Positions 34,291 to 44,400 of a stretch of DNA of 64,000 nucleotides are shown here, one piece after another. A program made the translations under genes and the position numbers. The notes beneath the pieces are model-generated. The model was not told where the DNA came from, made no database searches, and worked only from the letters and a program-made list of their open reading frames with translations. Where the stretch lies: assembly GCF_002007645.1 (NCBI RefSeq), contig NZ_CP019791.1, positions 1,116,001 through 1,180,000 on the forward strand. Reading direction: 5' to 3'. This stretch comes from Anaerohalosphaera lusitana. Lineage in GTDB: Bacteria > Planctomycetota > Phycisphaerae > Sedimentisphaerales > Anaerohalosphaeraceae. How positions within the stretch are numbered: the stretch's first letter is position 1; the number at the start of each line of letters is the position of its first letter.

Positions 34291-34872
34291 TCAAGCAATA
34301 TTTCCTGGCTTGGGTTGATACTCGATCTCTACCGAGCTGGCCTGCGGCCCTTTTTCTCCCATATGGACGACAAAGCGTACGCCTGTACCGACGTTGAGCC
34401 GATCATAATCATCATGCAGAACGCTGTTTTTGTGGAAATAGACATCGTCGCCTGTATCGACGGTGCGGATGAAACCGTAGTCTTCGTCGGCGAAGATTTT
34501 TGTGACGATCCCCATGACCTGCTGCTCGGGATGTATCTTGACCTGGCCTTTTTCTTTTTCGGACAGTTTTTTCAGTTGTTTTTCGGCGGCCTTGAACGTG
34601 TTGTTTATTACAGTTTCAAGCGGGGTGTGCATGTCGCCTTCGCTGGCGGACTGCTTGGCTACGATCTCCTGTGACGGCGGAACGGTGACATCAATTCTCA
34701 CGCGGTGGGGATTGCCAGTGTCGGGGTGTTTTTGCGGGCACTCGACCATTACCCGGCAGCTTATCATCTGGGGGCAGATCTTTTCGAGTTTGGCAATCTT
34801 GCCGTTGATCAGGTCCTCGAGTTCGGGTGTTTTGGTTACATCTTTGAAGGTTATTTCTGTAGGTCCCTGCAT
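34291..34872 (-). CDS. HPF/RaiA ribosome-hibernation domain fused to a cold-shock domain
   Basis: A 193-residue two-domain protein. Residues about 3-105 match the ribosome-associated S30AE (HPF/RaiA) fold, with ITFKDVTKTPELEDLINGKI, a CRVMVECPQKH strand, VRIDVTVPP and the helix NTFKAAEKQLKKL. Residues about 117-185 are a cold-shock OB domain (GIVTKIFADEDYGFIRT, DDVYFHKNSVL, VRFVVHMGEKGPQA) carrying the RNP-like GFI and VYFH motifs. The first domain binds idle ribosomes in stationary phase; the second binds single-stranded RNA. Joined, they could bring RNA and resting ribosomes together or act in cold recovery. The long-HPF dimerisation domain is absent. A GTG-rich ribosome context is weak. 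Its terminator is shared with the hybrid-kinase gene. Confidence 0.88.
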   Translation of the reverse strand: MQGPTEITFKDVTKTPELEDLINGKIAKLEKICPQMISCRVMVECPQKHPDTGNPHRVRIDVTVPPSQEIVAKQSASEGDMHTPLETVINNTFKAAEKQLKKLSEKEKGQVKIHPEQQVMGIVTKIFADEDYGFIRTVDTGDDVYFHKNSVLHDDYDRLNVGTGVRFVVHMGEKGPQASSVEIEYQPKPGNIA

Positions 34873-35008
34873 AAGTGTGTCTCCAAAAATTTACAAATAT
34901 TACCAATTTCCGTTCATTGAGTATTTTAAGGCAGCCCAATCATGTTCGAAATGGAGAAGTTCCTGAGATGGGGTCGGCAAAAACCTTAACTATCGGATAT
35001 GGAGGCCA

Positions 35009-35032
35009 GGAGCAGTTTTGAAATACCTTCTA
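35009..35032. repeat. Short palindromic repeat P, copy 3
   Basis: GGAGCAGTTTTGAAATACCT plus TCTA is a diverged copy of the element at 15388, upstream of the LURP-one-like gene and its promoter. Confidence 0.5.
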
Positions 35033-35062
35033 AAATACTGGAGAATAAACCGGAATTGTTGC

Positions 35063-35090
35063 TTGACATAGTCTGCTATATTAGTAGATT
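35063..35090 (+). promoter_or_regulatory. Sigma-70-type promoter for the LURP-one-like gene
   Basis: TTGACA is followed after 16 bases by TAGATT (four of six matches to TATAAT). It lies about 35 bases upstream of the start codon. Confidence 0.5.
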
Positions 35091-35128
35091 GTAATCGCTG
35101 GGGCGGGTTTATTTGCCAGGAGAAAATG

Positions 35129-35725
35129 ATGGCTGGTGGGAATACTTTGCATGCGTCATTCGGTCACGACAGGTACATGTTCAGGCGGAAGGTTTTCAAG
35201 GTTTTCGGCGGGGCGTTTCATGTTTATGATCCTGCGGGCGGGGTGGCTTTTTATGGTGAGCAGAAGGCGTTCAAGCTGAAGGAGGATCTGCGGGTTTATG
35301 CGGACGAGAGGCTTGGTGAGGAGCTGCTGGTGATCAAGACGCCGCAGATACTTGACTGGGGAGCTACCTATTATGTTCAGGATGGTGCTACTGGCGTTGG
35401 TGTGGGAGCCTTAAGGCGGAAAGGGCTCAAGTCCATGTTCAAGGACGAGTGGGTTTATATGGATGCGGCTGGTAACGAGGTTGGGCGTCTGGCTGAGAGC
35501 AGTCTGCTGGGGGCGCTGCTGAGCAGGCAGACCAATCTTATGCCGCAGACTTATAGAATCGCATTGAATGACGGCCGGGAAGTGGCGAGGATCAAGCAGC
35601 ATTTCAATCCGTTCATACTCAAGTACACGATGGACATTGTGAACGGGGATGGCGAGATCGACAGGCGGCTTCTTATGGCGAGCGGGATACTCCTGGCGGC
35701 TATCGAGGGGCGGCAGGAGAGTTAG
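35129..35725 (+). CDS. LURP-one/phospholipid scramblase-like protein
   Basis: A 198-residue protein with the twelve-strand Tubby-like barrel pattern of the LURP-one-related/scramblase superfamily: YMFRRKVFKVFGGAFHVYDP, VAFYGEQKAFKLKEDLRVYA, LLVIKTPQILDWGATYYVQD, ALRRKGLKSMFKDEWVYMDA, and a final hydrophobic helix (RLLMASGILLAAIEG) normally buried in the barrel core. Bacterial members have no firm function; they are proposed lipid or membrane binders. Two ATG codons in a row occur (35126 and 35129); the second gives better spacing (six bases) from AGGAG. A TTGACA promoter lies just upstream, and the gene appears to be transcribed alone. Confidence 0.85.
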   Translation: MAGGNTLHASFGHDRYMFRRKVFKVFGGAFHVYDPAGGVAFYGEQKAFKLKEDLRVYADERLGEELLVIKTPQILDWGATYYVQDGATGVGVGALRRKGLKSMFKDEWVYMDAAGNEVGRLAESSLLGALLSRQTNLMPQTYRIALNDGREVARIKQHFNPFILKYTMDIVNGDGEIDRRLLMASGILLAAIEGRQES

Positions 35726-35876
35726 CAACGGGCTAGCGGCACGAAAAAGTCACTATATTGTGAATTTCATGCAATTAACGGGGGCGGAGGTGCGTTATAA
35801 TAGTGATGTTGGACCGGGTGACTGTCATTGGACAGTTGTAATCCGGTTTATGCGCACTGTGCGGTTCCTGTTTTTA

Positions 35877-35898
35877 GAGGCTGTTTTGAAACGGCTTG
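35877..35898. repeat. Short palindromic repeat P, copy 4
   Basis: GAGGCTGTTTTGAAACGGCT plus TG is a copy of repeat P, ending 36 bases before the start of the DUF1549/DUF1553 gene. Confidence 0.5.
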
Positions 35899-35934
35899 CA
35901 GGAGGCTGTGCTTGAAGAGCTTGAAGGGGAGCTT

Positions 35935-37524
35935 ATGAAAGACGGGCTGAATATGTGTTTGCGGGTTGTGAAGCCGGGATTTTGCTTGTGGTGCTTTGTG
36001 CTTGTCGGGGTTTGCGTGGCTGAGCCTGCTATCGAGCCTTATGAGAGCGGGGATAAGTATGTGGCGCGGAACAAGATCGATGCGCTGGTGCGGGCGACGC
36101 TGGATGAAAAAGGGATCGAACCCGCGAAGCTTTGCAGCGATGAGGTTTTCATTCGGCGGGTGTATCTGGATATGACGGGGCGGCTGCCTGAGCCGTGGGT
36201 GGTGCGTAGATTTCTGGAGAACCCGAGGGGGAGCAAGCGGGGAGCCATTATCAATAAGCTGATGGAGACGGAGGAGTTTGCGGATTACTGGGCGCTGAAG
36301 TGGTGTGATATCCTGCGGGTCAAGGCGGAGTTTCCGATCAATTTGTGGCCGAACGGTGTGCAGGCGTATTACAGGTGGATCCGGCAGGCGGTGAAGGAGA
36401 ACATGCCGTATGATGAATTCGCCCGGGCGCTGCTGACATCGAGCGGGAGCAATTTCCGGGTGCCGCCGGTGAACTTTTATCGCGCGATACAGGGCGAGGA
36501 GGCTGAGGCGATCGCGCGGGCAGTGGGGCTTACTTTTATGGGGTGTCGGGTGGAGGAGTGGAATGCCGAGAAACGCGAGGGTCTGGAGGCGTTCTTTTCG
36601 AGGTTGCTTTACAAGAATACCGCTGAGTGGAAGGAACAGATAATCTGCCTGGACCCGGGGCCCGCGGGGGAACTTACGGCGAGATTTCCGGATGGTGAAG
36701 AGGTGACGATCAAGGCGGGCGAGGATCCGCGGGGCGTGTTTGCAGACTGGCTCATTCAGAAGGATAATGCGTGGTTTGCGAAGAACATCGTAAACAGGCA
36801 GTGGTCGTGGCTGATGGGGCGGGGGATAATTCATGAGCCCGACGATATTCGCGATGGCAATCCGGCGGTGAATCCCGAGCTGCTTGAGTATCTCGAGAGT
36901 GAGCTGGCGGGGTCCGGGTATGATCTGCGGCATGTGTTCAAGCTGATACTGAATTCGCATACTTATCAGCAGTCTTCGGTGCCTGCTGATGAAAGTGAGG
37001 AGGTTGAGAGATATTTTGCGGTGTATCCGGTGAGGCGGCTGGATGCGGAGGTGCTTATAGATGCGCTTTGCTGGATATCGGGGACTAACGAGCGGTATTC
37101 GAGCAAGATACCCGAGCCGTTCACGTTTGTGCCGGCGGATGAGAAAACGGTGGAGCTTGCGGACGGGAGCATCACGAGTCAGTTCCTGGAGATGTTCGGG
37201 AGGCCCTCGCGGGATACGGGGCTGGAGTCGGAGCGGAACAGGGAGGTTACCGAGAGGCAGCGGCTTCATCTTTTAAATTCGTCACAAGTTCAGAACAAGA
37301 TCGAGAAGGGGTGGCGAATTCGGAACCTGATGCGCAGGGCCAAAGGCAATAAGCAGGTGATGATCAATCAGCTCTATCTGCACATTCTGTCGCGGTTTCC
37401 GACGGCTGAGGAGCGGGAGACGGTGACGGAGTATTTCGAGATGAAGGGAATGAATAATCGCAGGGCGGTGCATGATATTGCCTGGGCGCTTATAAATACG
37501 AAGGAATTTCTTTACAGGCATTGA
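35935..37524 (+). CDS. DUF1549/DUF1553 planctomycete secreted protein
   Basis: A 529-residue protein with the DUF1549 domain (about 45-215: VRATLDEKGIEPAKLCSDEV, FIRRVYLDMTGRLPEPWVVR, FADYWALKWCDILRVK) followed by DUF1553 (about 275-525: NAWFAKNIVNRQWSWLMGRG, DDIRDGNPAVNPELLEYL, VFKLILNSHTYQQSS, YLHILSRFPTAEERETVTEY). An N-terminal signal sequence ends near VCVAEPAIEP. ATG 35935 has GGGGAG upstream. Longer planctomycete relatives begin with a haem-binding cytochrome domain (C-x-x-C-H); this one lacks it. These proteins nearly always pair with DUF1501 partners, as here, and are thought to belong to the cell envelope; the activity is unknown. First gene of a three-gene operon. Confidence 0.92.
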   Translation: MKDGLNMCLRVVKPGFCLWCFVLVGVCVAEPAIEPYESGDKYVARNKIDALVRATLDEKGIEPAKLCSDEVFIRRVYLDMTGRLPEPWVVRRFLENPRGSKRGAIINKLMETEEFADYWALKWCDILRVKAEFPINLWPNGVQAYYRWIRQAVKENMPYDEFARALLTSSGSNFRVPPVNFYRAIQGEEAEAIARAVGLTFMGCRVEEWNAEKREGLEAFFSRLLYKNTAEWKEQIICLDPGPAGELTARFPDGEEVTIKAGEDPRGVFADWLIQKDNAWFAKNIVNRQWSWLMGRGIIHEPDDIRDGNPAVNPELLEYLESELAGSGYDLRHVFKLILNSHTYQQSSVPADESEEVERYFAVYPVRRLDAEVLIDALCWISGTNERYSSKIPEPFTFVPADEKTVELADGSITSQFLEMFGRPSRDTGLESERNREVTERQRLHLLNSSQVQNKIEKGWRIRNLMRRAKGNKQVMINQLYLHILSRFPTAEERETVTEYFEMKGMNNRRAVHDIAWALINTKEFLYRH

Positions 37525-37572
37525 TCTGCAGTTTGGCGGTCGGGTCTGAGGGCATGAAATAAGGGGTATAAC

Positions 37573-38919
37573 ATGAACGGTTGGAACGAGATGACACGGC
37601 GCGATGCCGTGAAGATGGGGCTTGTTGGGGCCGCGGGACTGACCGTTAGCGGGTCGCGGGTTTTGGCGGCGGATCAGAAGGCAAAGAAGAAAAAGCGTGG
37701 GACCGGCAAGAGCAAGCCTGAAGCGAAGGCGAAATCAGTGATACAGATATGGATGTGGGGCGGGCCCTCGCACCTGGATACTTTCGACCCGAAGCCAGGT
37801 GCGGGAGAGGATTATTGCGGGCCGTACAAGAAGCCGATCTCGACGAATGCGGATGGTGTACAGATATGCGAGATGCTGCCGAAGCTGGCGAAGCATGCGG
37901 ACAAGTATTCGATAATTCGCAGTATGACGCATGGGATAAACGGTCATGAGACGGCGTCGTATATGGTGCAGACTGGGCATGAGCCGGGCAGGCTGGTTTA
38001 TCCGAGTATGGGGGCGGTGGTGTCGGTGTTCAAGGGTTATGAGCACGGATATGACGGACTGGTGCCGCCATATATTGTTTTGACGCAGCCGCAGGGCAGG
38101 TTTTCGGAGTCCGGTTTTCTGGGGCCGAAGTACAAGCCGTTTTCGACGGGTGGTGATCCGGCGAGGACGCCGTTTGCGGTTGAGGGGATAGTCGCAAGGG
38201 GGATCTCGGACAAAAGGCAGAAGGACAGGCGGGAGCTGATGCACTCGCTGGATACGCTGGGCAGGGTGATGGGCGGCAATGAGAAGTTCGCTGAGCTGGA
38301 CGAGTGTGAGGAGGAAGCGTATGATCTGATGTTCGGGGATGCGAGGAAGCTGTTCGACCTGGGGCAGGAGAAGGAGGCGATGCGCGAGCGGTATGGGATG
38401 AACACCTTCGGGCAGTCGTGCCTGGCGGCGAGGCGGCTGGTGGAGCATGGTGTGCCTTACATTACGATCAATTACAGGGGTTGGGATACGCATAAGCAGC
38501 ATTTCGAGACGATGGCGCGGAAGCTGCCTGAGATGGACCAGGCTATGTCGGCGCTGCTGGGAGATCTGAGTGAGCGTGGTTTGCTGGACAGCACTATCGT
38601 GTGGTGGGGCGGTGAGTTCGGAAGGGGGCCGAAGATACAGAAGGAGTCGCCGTGGAACGGTGGTCGGTCGCATCATGGTAAGTGTTTCAGCAGTTTGGTC
38701 GCGGGCGGCGGGTTCAAGGGCGGAAGGGTTATCGGCGCGTCGGATGAGAAGGGCATGGAGGTTGCTGAGCGGGCGGTTTATCCGAAGGATCTGATCGGGA
38801 GCATGTATACGCTGCTGGGGATCGATCCGGACGGCAAGCTGCCGAATCCGAGGGGGTTGGATGTTAAGGTAATGCCCAGGTCGGAAAAGGGCGAGGGCAG
38901 ATTGACAGAGATAATGTAA
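37573..38919 (+). CDS. DUF1501 protein with twin-arginine-type signal
   Basis: A 448-residue DUF1501 protein, a family related to sulfatases/alkaline phosphatases. It starts MNGWNEMTRRDAVKMGLVGA, a twin-arginine signal (TRRDAVK) for folded export, cut near VLAADQK. A Lys-rich stretch follows (KAKKKKRGTGKSKPEAKAK, about residues 35-54). Domain landmarks: IQIWMWGGPSHLDTFDPKPG, ICEMLPKLAKHADKYSIIRS, MTHGINGHETASYMVQTGH, GWDTHKQHFETMARKLPEMD, VWWGGEFGRGPKIQ and GRSHHGKCFSSLVAGGGFKG. His and Asp residues in GGPSHLDTFD, GHETAS and GRSHHG could bind metal. It is 49 bases after the DUF1549/1553 gene and 14 before the PPC gene. No activity has been established for the family. Confidence 0.93.
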   Translation: MNGWNEMTRRDAVKMGLVGAAGLTVSGSRVLAADQKAKKKKRGTGKSKPEAKAKSVIQIWMWGGPSHLDTFDPKPGAGEDYCGPYKKPISTNADGVQICEMLPKLAKHADKYSIIRSMTHGINGHETASYMVQTGHEPGRLVYPSMGAVVSVFKGYEHGYDGLVPPYIVLTQPQGRFSESGFLGPKYKPFSTGGDPARTPFAVEGIVARGISDKRQKDRRELMHSLDTLGRVMGGNEKFAELDECEEEAYDLMFGDARKLFDLGQEKEAMRERYGMNTFGQSCLAARRLVEHGVPYITINYRGWDTHKQHFETMARKLPEMDQAMSALLGDLSERGLLDSTIVWWGGEFGRGPKIQKESPWNGGRSHHGKCFSSLVAGGGFKGGRVIGASDEKGMEVAERAVYPKDLIGSMYTLLGIDPDGKLPNPRGLDVKVMPRSEKGEGRLTEIM

Positions 38920-38932
38920 AGCGGGCGTTTAT

Positions 38933-41371
38933 ATGAAACATGTGCGATTTATTTTGGTCGGGGTTTTCTGTTTTGCTTGTTCAGCGTGGGGTGTGGACAG
39001 GCGCGAGCCGCATGTTGGCTATGTGTATCCGGCAGGCGGACAGCGGGGTAAGGTGGTGCGTGCTGCGGCGGGCGGACAGTTTCTGTGGGGAGCGAAGGAT
39101 GTGCATGTTTCGGGTGAAGGTGTGCATGCTAAAGTGATCAAGCATATGCGGCCGGTGGGGAACTTGAACAAGGAAAAGCGTGAGGCGATCACCGCAAAGT
39201 TGAAGGAAGTGCGGGATATGCGGCTTGCGGAGGTAGAGGGTAAGAAGGCCGGGGATAAGTCTGGAAATAAAGAAGGCCGTAAAGCGGCAAAAGTTGCAAA
39301 AGATCAGTCTGGCAAGGGTGGTGAGAAGGCAGAAAGCGATAAAGAGAAAAAGGGTAAGGCTGAGCGATCAAAAATGCCTGAGCATCCGCTGCTCTACGAT
39401 GTCGAGGATTGTTCACTGCGGGAGCTGGCGCATATTCGTGATGTGCTGTTTATGCCTCGGTTCTTGAAGCAGCAGAACAGACAGCTTGCTGAATCGGTGC
39501 TGATCAAGATCGAGATCGATGAGGACGCTGAGCCGGGGCCGAGGGAACTGCGGATCGGTACCGGGTTGGGACTGACGAATCCTGTGATTTTCGAGGTTGG
39601 CTTGGGGCCGGACGTGTATGAGCAGGAACCTAATGATAAGGAGGCGATGCCGGAGCTGAAGAATTATCCTAAAGCACCGAAAGGGAAAGTTGTAGAGCTG
39701 CCTGCAGTGCTGAATGGTCAGATAATGCCGGGCGATGTGGACCGGTTCAGATTTCGTGCGAAGAAGGGGCAGAAGCTGGTGGTGGATACGCATGCGAGGC
39801 GGCTAGTGCCTTATCTGGCGGATGCGGTGCCGGGCTGGTTTCAGGCGGTGGTGACGATCTATGATGCGCGGGGGAATGAGGTTGTGTTTGCGGATGATTA
39901 CCGATTCAGCCCTGATCCGGTGCTGCTGTGGGAGGTCGAGCGGAGTGGGGAGTATGAGCTGGAGATTCGTGACGCGATCCACAGGGGTCGCGAGGATTTT
40001 GTGTACCGCATATCGGTCGGCGAGCAGCCGTTCATTACTCATATGTTTCCGCTGGGCGGGCAGGTGGGCAAAGATGTGACGGCGGAGATATCCGGCTGGA
40101 ACTTGGCGACGGATGAGCTAAAGCTGGATACGAGTGAGGGGGGCGGTGTATTGCGACAGACGTGTTACCGGAGCGAAGGGGAAGTGTCGAATGCTGTGCC
40201 GTATCTTGTGAGTGAACTGCCATCGCGAATGGAGAAGGAGGATAACGGGAGCAGGGGCAAGGCGCAGAAGTTGGAGATCGGTGTGACCGTCGATGGTCGA
40301 ATAGGTAAGGCGGGGGATGTGGATGTTTATCGATTTGAAGGCCGTGCGGGCGAGAGGGTTGCGATCGAGGTGTTTGCACGCAGGCTGAATTCGCCGATGG
40401 ATGCGGTTGTGAGGCTGATGGATGCGAGCGGTGAGGTTATTGCATGGAACGATGATCATGTGGTCAAGGGGGATGAGCATTTGCACAAGAATGCGAGCGG
40501 GATGCTGACGCATCATGCGGATCCGTATTTGACGGCCGAATTAAGTAAGGACGGCGATTATTTTGTAGAGGTCGAGGACGTGCAGCAGCATGGCGGTGAG
40601 GCGTATGCGTACAGGTTGCGGGTGGAGCGAGCCACGGGTGATTTCGCTTTGCGTGTGGTTCCGGCGAGTATTAACGTGAGGACGGGATTTGCGGTGCCGG
40701 TTTGGGTTTATGTGCTCCGCAAGGACGGTTACAGCGGGCCGATAGATATTTCAGTGAAGGGGGATCTGGGGTTTGAGCTGACGGGCGGGCGGATCCCGGC
40801 TGGGGCGGACAGGGTTTGCATGTCGCTCAGGGCCGGCAACGAGCTAAAGGGCGGGATGATCGATATTGAGTTTGAGGGCAGTGCGATGATCGGGGAGGAA
40901 ACAGTTGTTCGCACGGCTGTTGGTGCAGAGGACATGATGCAGGCGTTTCTGTACAGACACCTCGTGCCGACGCAGGAAATCGTAGCGGCGGTGAAAAAGT
41001 TGAAATGGAAGGTGCCGGGTGTGACGATTGACGCTGAGCAACCTTTGGTAATTACGGCTGGACAGTCTGAAGAAATTGTTTTTAAAACACGAAAGCGGCG
41101 GCTTTTGAATGAACTGCGTCTCGATATATTGAATCCTCCCGCGGGAGTTAGCGTAGAAAAAGTCAGGGTCGTCGATGAGGGGTTGGCTTGTAAGGTTAAG
41201 TGTGCCGAAGGTGACGTTCAGGATTTTAGCGGCAATCTTATTTTTGAAATGGTGAGGGAATGGCGGCCCAAGGGCAAGGACGGTAAGCCTGGTAAAAAGC
41301 GGGAGAGTTCTTTAGGCGTTCTGCCTGCGGTGCCGGTGGAGATAGATGCGAAGGTATCAGCGAGGTCGTGA
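38933..41371 (+). CDS. Secreted PPC-domain protein of the DUF1501 operon
   Basis: An 812-residue secreted protein (signal peptide about 1-21, cut near AWGVDRR). The N-terminus resembles an IPT/TIG-like beta module (VGYVYPAGGQRGKVVRAAAG). Residues about 100-145 are a Lys/Glu/Ser-rich low-complexity stretch. Two pre-peptidase C-terminal (PPC) type domains follow: about 255-365 (GQIMPGDVDRFRFRAKKGQK, VTIYDARGNEVVFADDYRFS) and about 445-560 (VDGRIGKAGDVDVYRFEGRA, AVVRLMDASGEVIAWNDDHV). Bacterial Ig-like strands run to the end. It shows no enzyme motif. PPC domains help secretion or bind surfaces. It is the third gene of the DUF1549/DUF1501 operon, a common planctomycete arrangement, and probably works with those proteins in the envelope. 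Confidence 0.87.
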   Translation: MKHVRFILVGVFCFACSAWGVDRREPHVGYVYPAGGQRGKVVRAAAGGQFLWGAKDVHVSGEGVHAKVIKHMRPVGNLNKEKREAITAKLKEVRDMRLAEVEGKKAGDKSGNKEGRKAAKVAKDQSGKGGEKAESDKEKKGKAERSKMPEHPLLYDVEDCSLRELAHIRDVLFMPRFLKQQNRQLAESVLIKIEIDEDAEPGPRELRIGTGLGLTNPVIFEVGLGPDVYEQEPNDKEAMPELKNYPKAPKGKVVELPAVLNGQIMPGDVDRFRFRAKKGQKLVVDTHARRLVPYLADAVPGWFQAVVTIYDARGNEVVFADDYRFSPDPVLLWEVERSGEYELEIRDAIHRGREDFVYRISVGEQPFITHMFPLGGQVGKDVTAEISGWNLATDELKLDTSEGGGVLRQTCYRSEGEVSNAVPYLVSELPSRMEKEDNGSRGKAQKLEIGVTVDGRIGKAGDVDVYRFEGRAGERVAIEVFARRLNSPMDAVVRLMDASGEVIAWNDDHVVKGDEHLHKNASGMLTHHADPYLTAELSKDGDYFVEVEDVQQHGGEAYAYRLRVERATGDFALRVVPASINVRTGFAVPVWVYVLRKDGYSGPIDISVKGDLGFELTGGRIPAGADRVCMSLRAGNELKGGMIDIEFEGSAMIGEETVVRTAVGAEDMMQAFLYRHLVPTQEIVAAVKKLKWKVPGVTIDAEQPLVITAGQSEEIVFKTRKRRLLNELRLDILNPPAGVSVEKVRVVDEGLACKVKCAEGDVQDFSGNLIFEMVREWRPKGKDGKPGKKRESSLGVLPAVPVEIDAKVSARS

Positions 41372-41493
41372 TATCGGGCGATGTCTTTGCCGGATCGGGG
41401 CGGGTGATGTTTTGTCTTGGATTTTGAGGCCTTTTCCTGTATAATCATCTTCAATTGCAATTAATAGAGTGTGTTCAGGAAAAGGGTGTTTTC

Positions 41494-44400
41494 ATGAAGA
41501 GTGTGCATCAGTTTTTTGTGCTGGGGGTCGTTTTCTTCTGTTCTTTTTCGATGGGGGCCAACTGTCCTCCGGGCGATATCAGCGGTGACGGCTGGGTCGA
41601 TATGGCAGATCTGGAGGTGTTTGCGGGGGAGTGGCTGGCCGGGGAGGATTCGGTTGCCAATATCTCCGGTTCGGGTCGTGTGGATTATATCGATTTTAAC
41701 GTACTGGCTGGTTCATGGGGGCAGGTTTGTGAGAAGGTTGTTATCAACGAGATGTTTTTCAAGCCTGATGATAAACTGCAGCCGATGGAATTTGTCGAAC
41801 TTTATAACGCCGGGCAGGAAGCGGTCGATCTTTCGGGGTGGTATTTTTCGGATGGGATATCTTATGCGTTTCCCCAGCAGACGGTGATCGGTTCGGGGGA
41901 GTATCTGGTCATTGCCCAGGACCCGGAGTACCTCAGTACACGGTATGGGCTAAGCGGTGTGCTCGGTCCGTATGCTGCGAAGCTGGCGAACGAGGGTGAA
42001 ACTGTTACGCTGAGAAACAGTTTCGGCGAGAAGATGGACGAGGTGGATTACAAGGCGGAATCTCCGTGGCCGTTGGCTAGTGTTGGGCGGGATTCGTCGA
42101 TGGAGCTGATAAATCCGCTGCTCGATAACGATCTGAGCGGGAGCTGGCGGGCGAGCGGTTATTATCCTGGGCTGCAAACGGCTAATCAGGCGAAGTATTT
42201 GGTGGAAGCTCAGGCGCAGGGCTGGCGGTGTCGGAAGGGGACTTCTGAGGCGTCCGATCCGATGGAGCTTTGGCGTTTTTTGGAGTTTGTCGAAGACGGC
42301 ACATGGTTTGATGGTAAGGCCCCGGTTGGGTACGATGCGAACAATGACTACGCGATCAACACCGAGCTTTCGGATATGCGCAACAGCTACAATTCTGCGT
42401 ACCTGCGTAATACTTTCACAGTGTCTTCGATGCAGGAGGTTTTCGACACGCCCAAGCTGAGGATATATGTTGATGATGGCTGTGTAGTCTGGATCAACGG
42501 TGTCGAGGTTGGGCGTTTTCATGTTGGCACGGGCGATATTGCCTACAACGGAACGGCCTACAATCATGAGGCGAGCTGGGAAGAGATCGAACTTACTGAC
42601 TGGGCGAACTATTTCAATGTGGGCGCTGGTTCGGCGGGCGAAAATGTCATAGCGATACATGCGATCAATCGTACTTCCGGGAGCAGTGATTTTGTGATCG
42701 ACGCAGAGCTTTATGTCCCGGGTGAGGATCCGAGTGAGCCTTCGTTTGAGCCGACGCCGGGTGCGCAGAATAGCTGCTATGCGGATAACGCACCGCCGCA
42801 GACAAGGCAGGTGGATCATGAGCCGCAGATGCCCGCGACAGGCGAGCAGGTAAAGGTTACCGCTAAGGTGACAGACCCGGACGGAGTAGCGGCGGTCGTG
42901 CTGAAGTACCAGATCGTTTCGCCTGGTGATTATATCCCGGCGTTTCTGCCGTTGACACATACGGAGCTTGTCAATACGCCTAACAAGGAGTTTGAGCCTA
43001 ATCCGGCATTCGAAGATCCGGCGAACTGGACGAGTCTTGCAATGGTCGACGACGGTACGGGCGGGGATGAAGCGGCCAACGATGATGTGTATACAGTGAT
43101 GATGCCGCCGCAGTCGGATAACAGGACGCTTGTGCGTTATCGTATCGTCGTGACCGACAGCAAAGGTGCATCGGTGAGGCTGCCGTATCTGGACGATCCT
43201 TCGCTGAATTATGCGTACTATGTTTATGACGGAGTGCCAGCGTATACTGCTCAGTCTACGACGGTGGATCCGGACGGGGCGCCGCATACGTACAGCGAGG
43301 CGATTATGAACTCGCTGCCGGTGTATTCGCTGGTGACGCGGTCGAAAGATTTCTCTGAATGCATAGCCTATGATTCCGAGGATCGGGTGCCAAGTTCGAA
43401 TGAGGATGCTCGGGACAGGTTCAACTGGGAGGGTGCTTTCGTTTACGACGGTGTAGTTCATGATCATATTCACTATCGGCTGAGGGGTGTAAACCAGCGT
43501 TACGCCGGCAGCGGCAAGCGGTCGATGAGGGTGAGGTTCAACCTGGGGCATTATCTGCAGGCTAAGGATAACAAGGGTGAAGAATTTTCGACGAAGTGGC
43601 GGACGCTGAATATTGGAAAGGCCTGCGATAATTTGCTGAATCAGACGTTCTTCGGGCTGAACGAACAGATGAACAACAAGCTGTTCAATATCGTGGGTGT
43701 GCCTGCGCCTTACATGTATATGTTCCATTTCCGTGTCGTGGATGGCCCGGATGAGGCACCTACGGGTGTCCTGGGGCAGTACTACGGCGATTTTTACGGC
43801 ATGTATCTGGGTATGGAGGACTATGATGCGAGGTTCATGGATGCGCATGAGCTAGCTGACGGGAACCTTTACAAGCTTAAACACATGATCTTTAATCATG
43901 AGGAGGTTCAGCGGAACCAGGGCATAAATTCGGTCACTGACGGCAGTGATTTTCAAAATATACGTCAGAACTGTGATCCGGATAAGGATGCAGCGTGGCT
44001 GAACCGGTACGTGGATTATCCGCACTGGTACAAGTACAATACGATCTGCGAGATGGTCAAGCATCGCGACTATAATCCGTCTGACGGGTGGCTGAAGAAC
44101 AGGGCGTGGTATTTTGAGCCCTTCGTCGGTGATGGAGGGATCGGTCGGCTAAGGACCTTGCCGCATGATTCGGACGGCAGTTGGGCACATAATGTATGGA
44201 ACGGCAACGGAGATTACCCCGAGGAGGCGATATATGCGGACCATCCCGGCGGTGATCATGACGATCCATCGAACTGGTACTACTTCTATTATGAGGGGAC
44301 GTATCCGCCCAAGGAAGAGTTCATACTGGAGCATCGCAACGTGATGCGTGAGATGCGTGATCTTCTGTGGAAGGAGGACGTGATCAATCCGATGCTGGAT

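Noticed and set aside
41950-43848. Long minus-strand frame inside the plus-strand CotH gene
   Set aside because: It is antisense to a protein with clear LTD and CotH domains; the product is Arg/Ile/His-rich without motifs.
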